Notes under the pieces: model-generated
Database searches by the model: none
What the model saw: the letters and a program-made list of their open reading frames with translations, nothing else
Told to the model about the DNA's origin: nothing
Translations under genes and position numbers: made by a program
From: an uncultured Pontibacter sp.
GTDB lineage: Bacteria > Bacteroidota > Bacteroidia > Cytophagales > Hymenobacteraceae
DNA: 64,000 bases
NCBI RefSeq assembly: GCF_947499215.1
Contig: NZ_CANMNI010000003.1
Coordinates: 124,001 to 188,000 of the forward strand
Direction of reading: 5' to 3'
Shown here: positions 63,204 through 64,000 of the stretch, piece by piece
Layout: the number at the start of each line of letters is the position of its first letter
Position numbering within the stretch: position 1 is the stretch's first letter

Positions 63204-64000
63204 TTAAGCAGATGGCAGATGAAGAATATCAATAATAAAGCTTAATATACTAGTGCATTTTTGGTAAGCTTCTATACTGCCTTGGTTATCAATTAGCTTT
63301 TGCTTTAAAATAACTTCGGTATTACTATGTATAAAGTCTACTTTGTTCCTATATCTATTTAATTTGTCTATAAATTCCGAGCGAACTCTGTGGTGAGTCC
63401 AGTTTTGTTGATACCTTAGAATACCACAGATTTGGTTAGATAGATTGATTTGGTATGCAGTTGTAGTAAGAGCTTTAGAATCTACTTTAACAAATTCATC
63501 TTTAATAGTAGAAAATTTCGTCTTAATAGTTCCATCGCTATCTACGGACTGTAAAACTTCACCATTAGAGGCTAAAATCCATTCTAAGTCTTTCTCATTT
63601 TCTCTCTTATAGTAGGAGTGCGAGATTTCTTCCAGAATTGACCAAAAAACAATAAAGGCTACAACTTCCTTATTAAACAATAAAGTTTGTTTTTCAATCT
63701 CAGTAATTCTTCGGAAAAGAATTCCATATCCTATTTTAAGCTTTTCTTCAATTCTATGTCTGATGTTTTGATTTTCGATACTTTGTTGACTGAGTTCATG
63801 AATCTGAATAATGCTTCTCCAAATCTCCTTTCTCTTGATGCTTTCAATTTTAAGGGTAGCGACTGAGTCTAACAGCTGACTATAATTCTGTCGAGAGAAT
63901 GCTATATCATTAGCAAAATCTGGATGTTCCTTAACATAGAAGCTATCAGCTCCATTTTCCAACATTGAAAATATATTCCAAACTTTATTAGTGGCTGTAA
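63204..64000 (-). CDS. Hypothetical protein, 5' end outside window
   Basis: The frame is open from the window end (TNKVWNIFSM before the first internal Met at 63965) to 63204, so at least 265 residues, with the real start beyond the window. It is helical and soluble. The segment NRYRNKVDFIH fits the RX4-6H pattern of HEPN RNases, and the context near a helicase in AT-rich DNA makes this worth noting, but a short pattern is weak evidence. No family recognised. Confidence 0.6.
   Translation of the reverse strand, partial: TATNKVWNIFSMLENGADSFYVKEHPDFANDIAFSRQNYSQLLDSVATLKIESIKRKEIWRSIIQIHELSQQSIENQNIRHRIEEKLKIGYGILFRRITEIEKQTLLFNKEVVAFIVFWSILEEISHSYYKRENEKDLEWILASNGEVLQSVDSDGTIKTKFSTIKDEFVKVDSKALTTTAYQINLSNQICGILRYQQNWTHHRVRSEFIDKLNRYRNKVDFIHSNTEVILKQKLIDNQGSIEAYQKCTSILSFIIDILHLPSA

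Noticed and set aside
1-64000. CRISPR arrays, rRNA operons, insertion sequences
   Set aside because: No regularly spaced short repeats, no rRNA-like stretches and no transposase frames were found; the repeats at 46.6-55.2 kb are irregularly placed inverted elements.

Overview
The window reads as chromosome of an aerobic member of the Bacteroidota, most like the Hymenobacteraceae/Cytophagales (Pontibacter-like). This is an inference from several signs. Two secreted proteins end in type IX secretion (T9SS) type A sorting domains. Bacteroidota-type promoters with a TAnnTTTG -7 box precede several genes. Familiar families such as DinB, Ohr, AI-2E, TonB-dependent receptors and DUF3365 are present. 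No integrase, transposase, rRNA or CRISPR array was seen. By eye most of the window is moderately GC-rich, while about 18.7-26.6 kb and 58.7-64 kb are clearly AT-rich and look acquired.

Layout. 0-11 kb: the 3' part of aconitase, a secreted subtilisin-like protease, PaaN aldehyde dehydrogenase, a small coiled-coil protein, and an iron-uptake pair (TonB-dependent siderophore receptor plus PepSY membrane protein) behind two Fur-like palindromes. 11-16 kb: a stressosome-type signalling operon (RsbR, RsbS, RsbT, an RsbT/PP2C fusion, and a histidine kinase with an RsbT-like N-terminus), converging on a single-domain response regulator. 16-18.7 kb: tRNA-Pro and a compact restriction-modification pair (Dcm-like cytosine methyltransferase and a PD-ExK-like protein, tail to tail).

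18.8-26.4 kb: the most distinctive region, a bacteriocin-type locus. It has three small double-glycine-leader peptides (one of 57 codons that is easily missed), an XRE regulator, a rhomboid protease, a 5-TM protein, a BcrA-like ABC ATPase with its permease, a membrane-anchored thioredoxin-like protein and a C39-peptidase ABC exporter. A 38-bp element, identical at 29 of 38 positions, lies at exactly the same distance from a -7-like box in front of two divergent gene pairs. This suggests one regulator controls both. Two cysteines in every core peptide fit with the redoxin.

26.7-48 kb: housekeeping and accessory genes. These include tRNA-Arg, Ohr, SucC, an AI-2E transporter, a LolD-like ATPase, a phage-like single-strand DNA metabolism protein next to RecQ, D-lactate dehydrogenase with lactate permease, an AraC regulator with a methyltransferase, several small enzymes, a phosphate-type porin and phosphoglycerate kinase. 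48-58.7 kb: a tandem double D-Ala-D-Ala ligase, a PASTA protein, a T9SS cargo protein with a rhodanese, a site-2 protease with a HAD phosphatase, tRNA-Ile, a cytochrome-like lipoprotein gene broken by an in-frame stop, and a TSUP exporter. Long G/C-rich inverted repeats fill the gaps between genes here. 58.7-64 kb: an AT-rich segment with a TPR/OB-like protein overlapping a RecD/Pif1-like helicase, plus uncharacterised proteins. The last gene runs off the window end.
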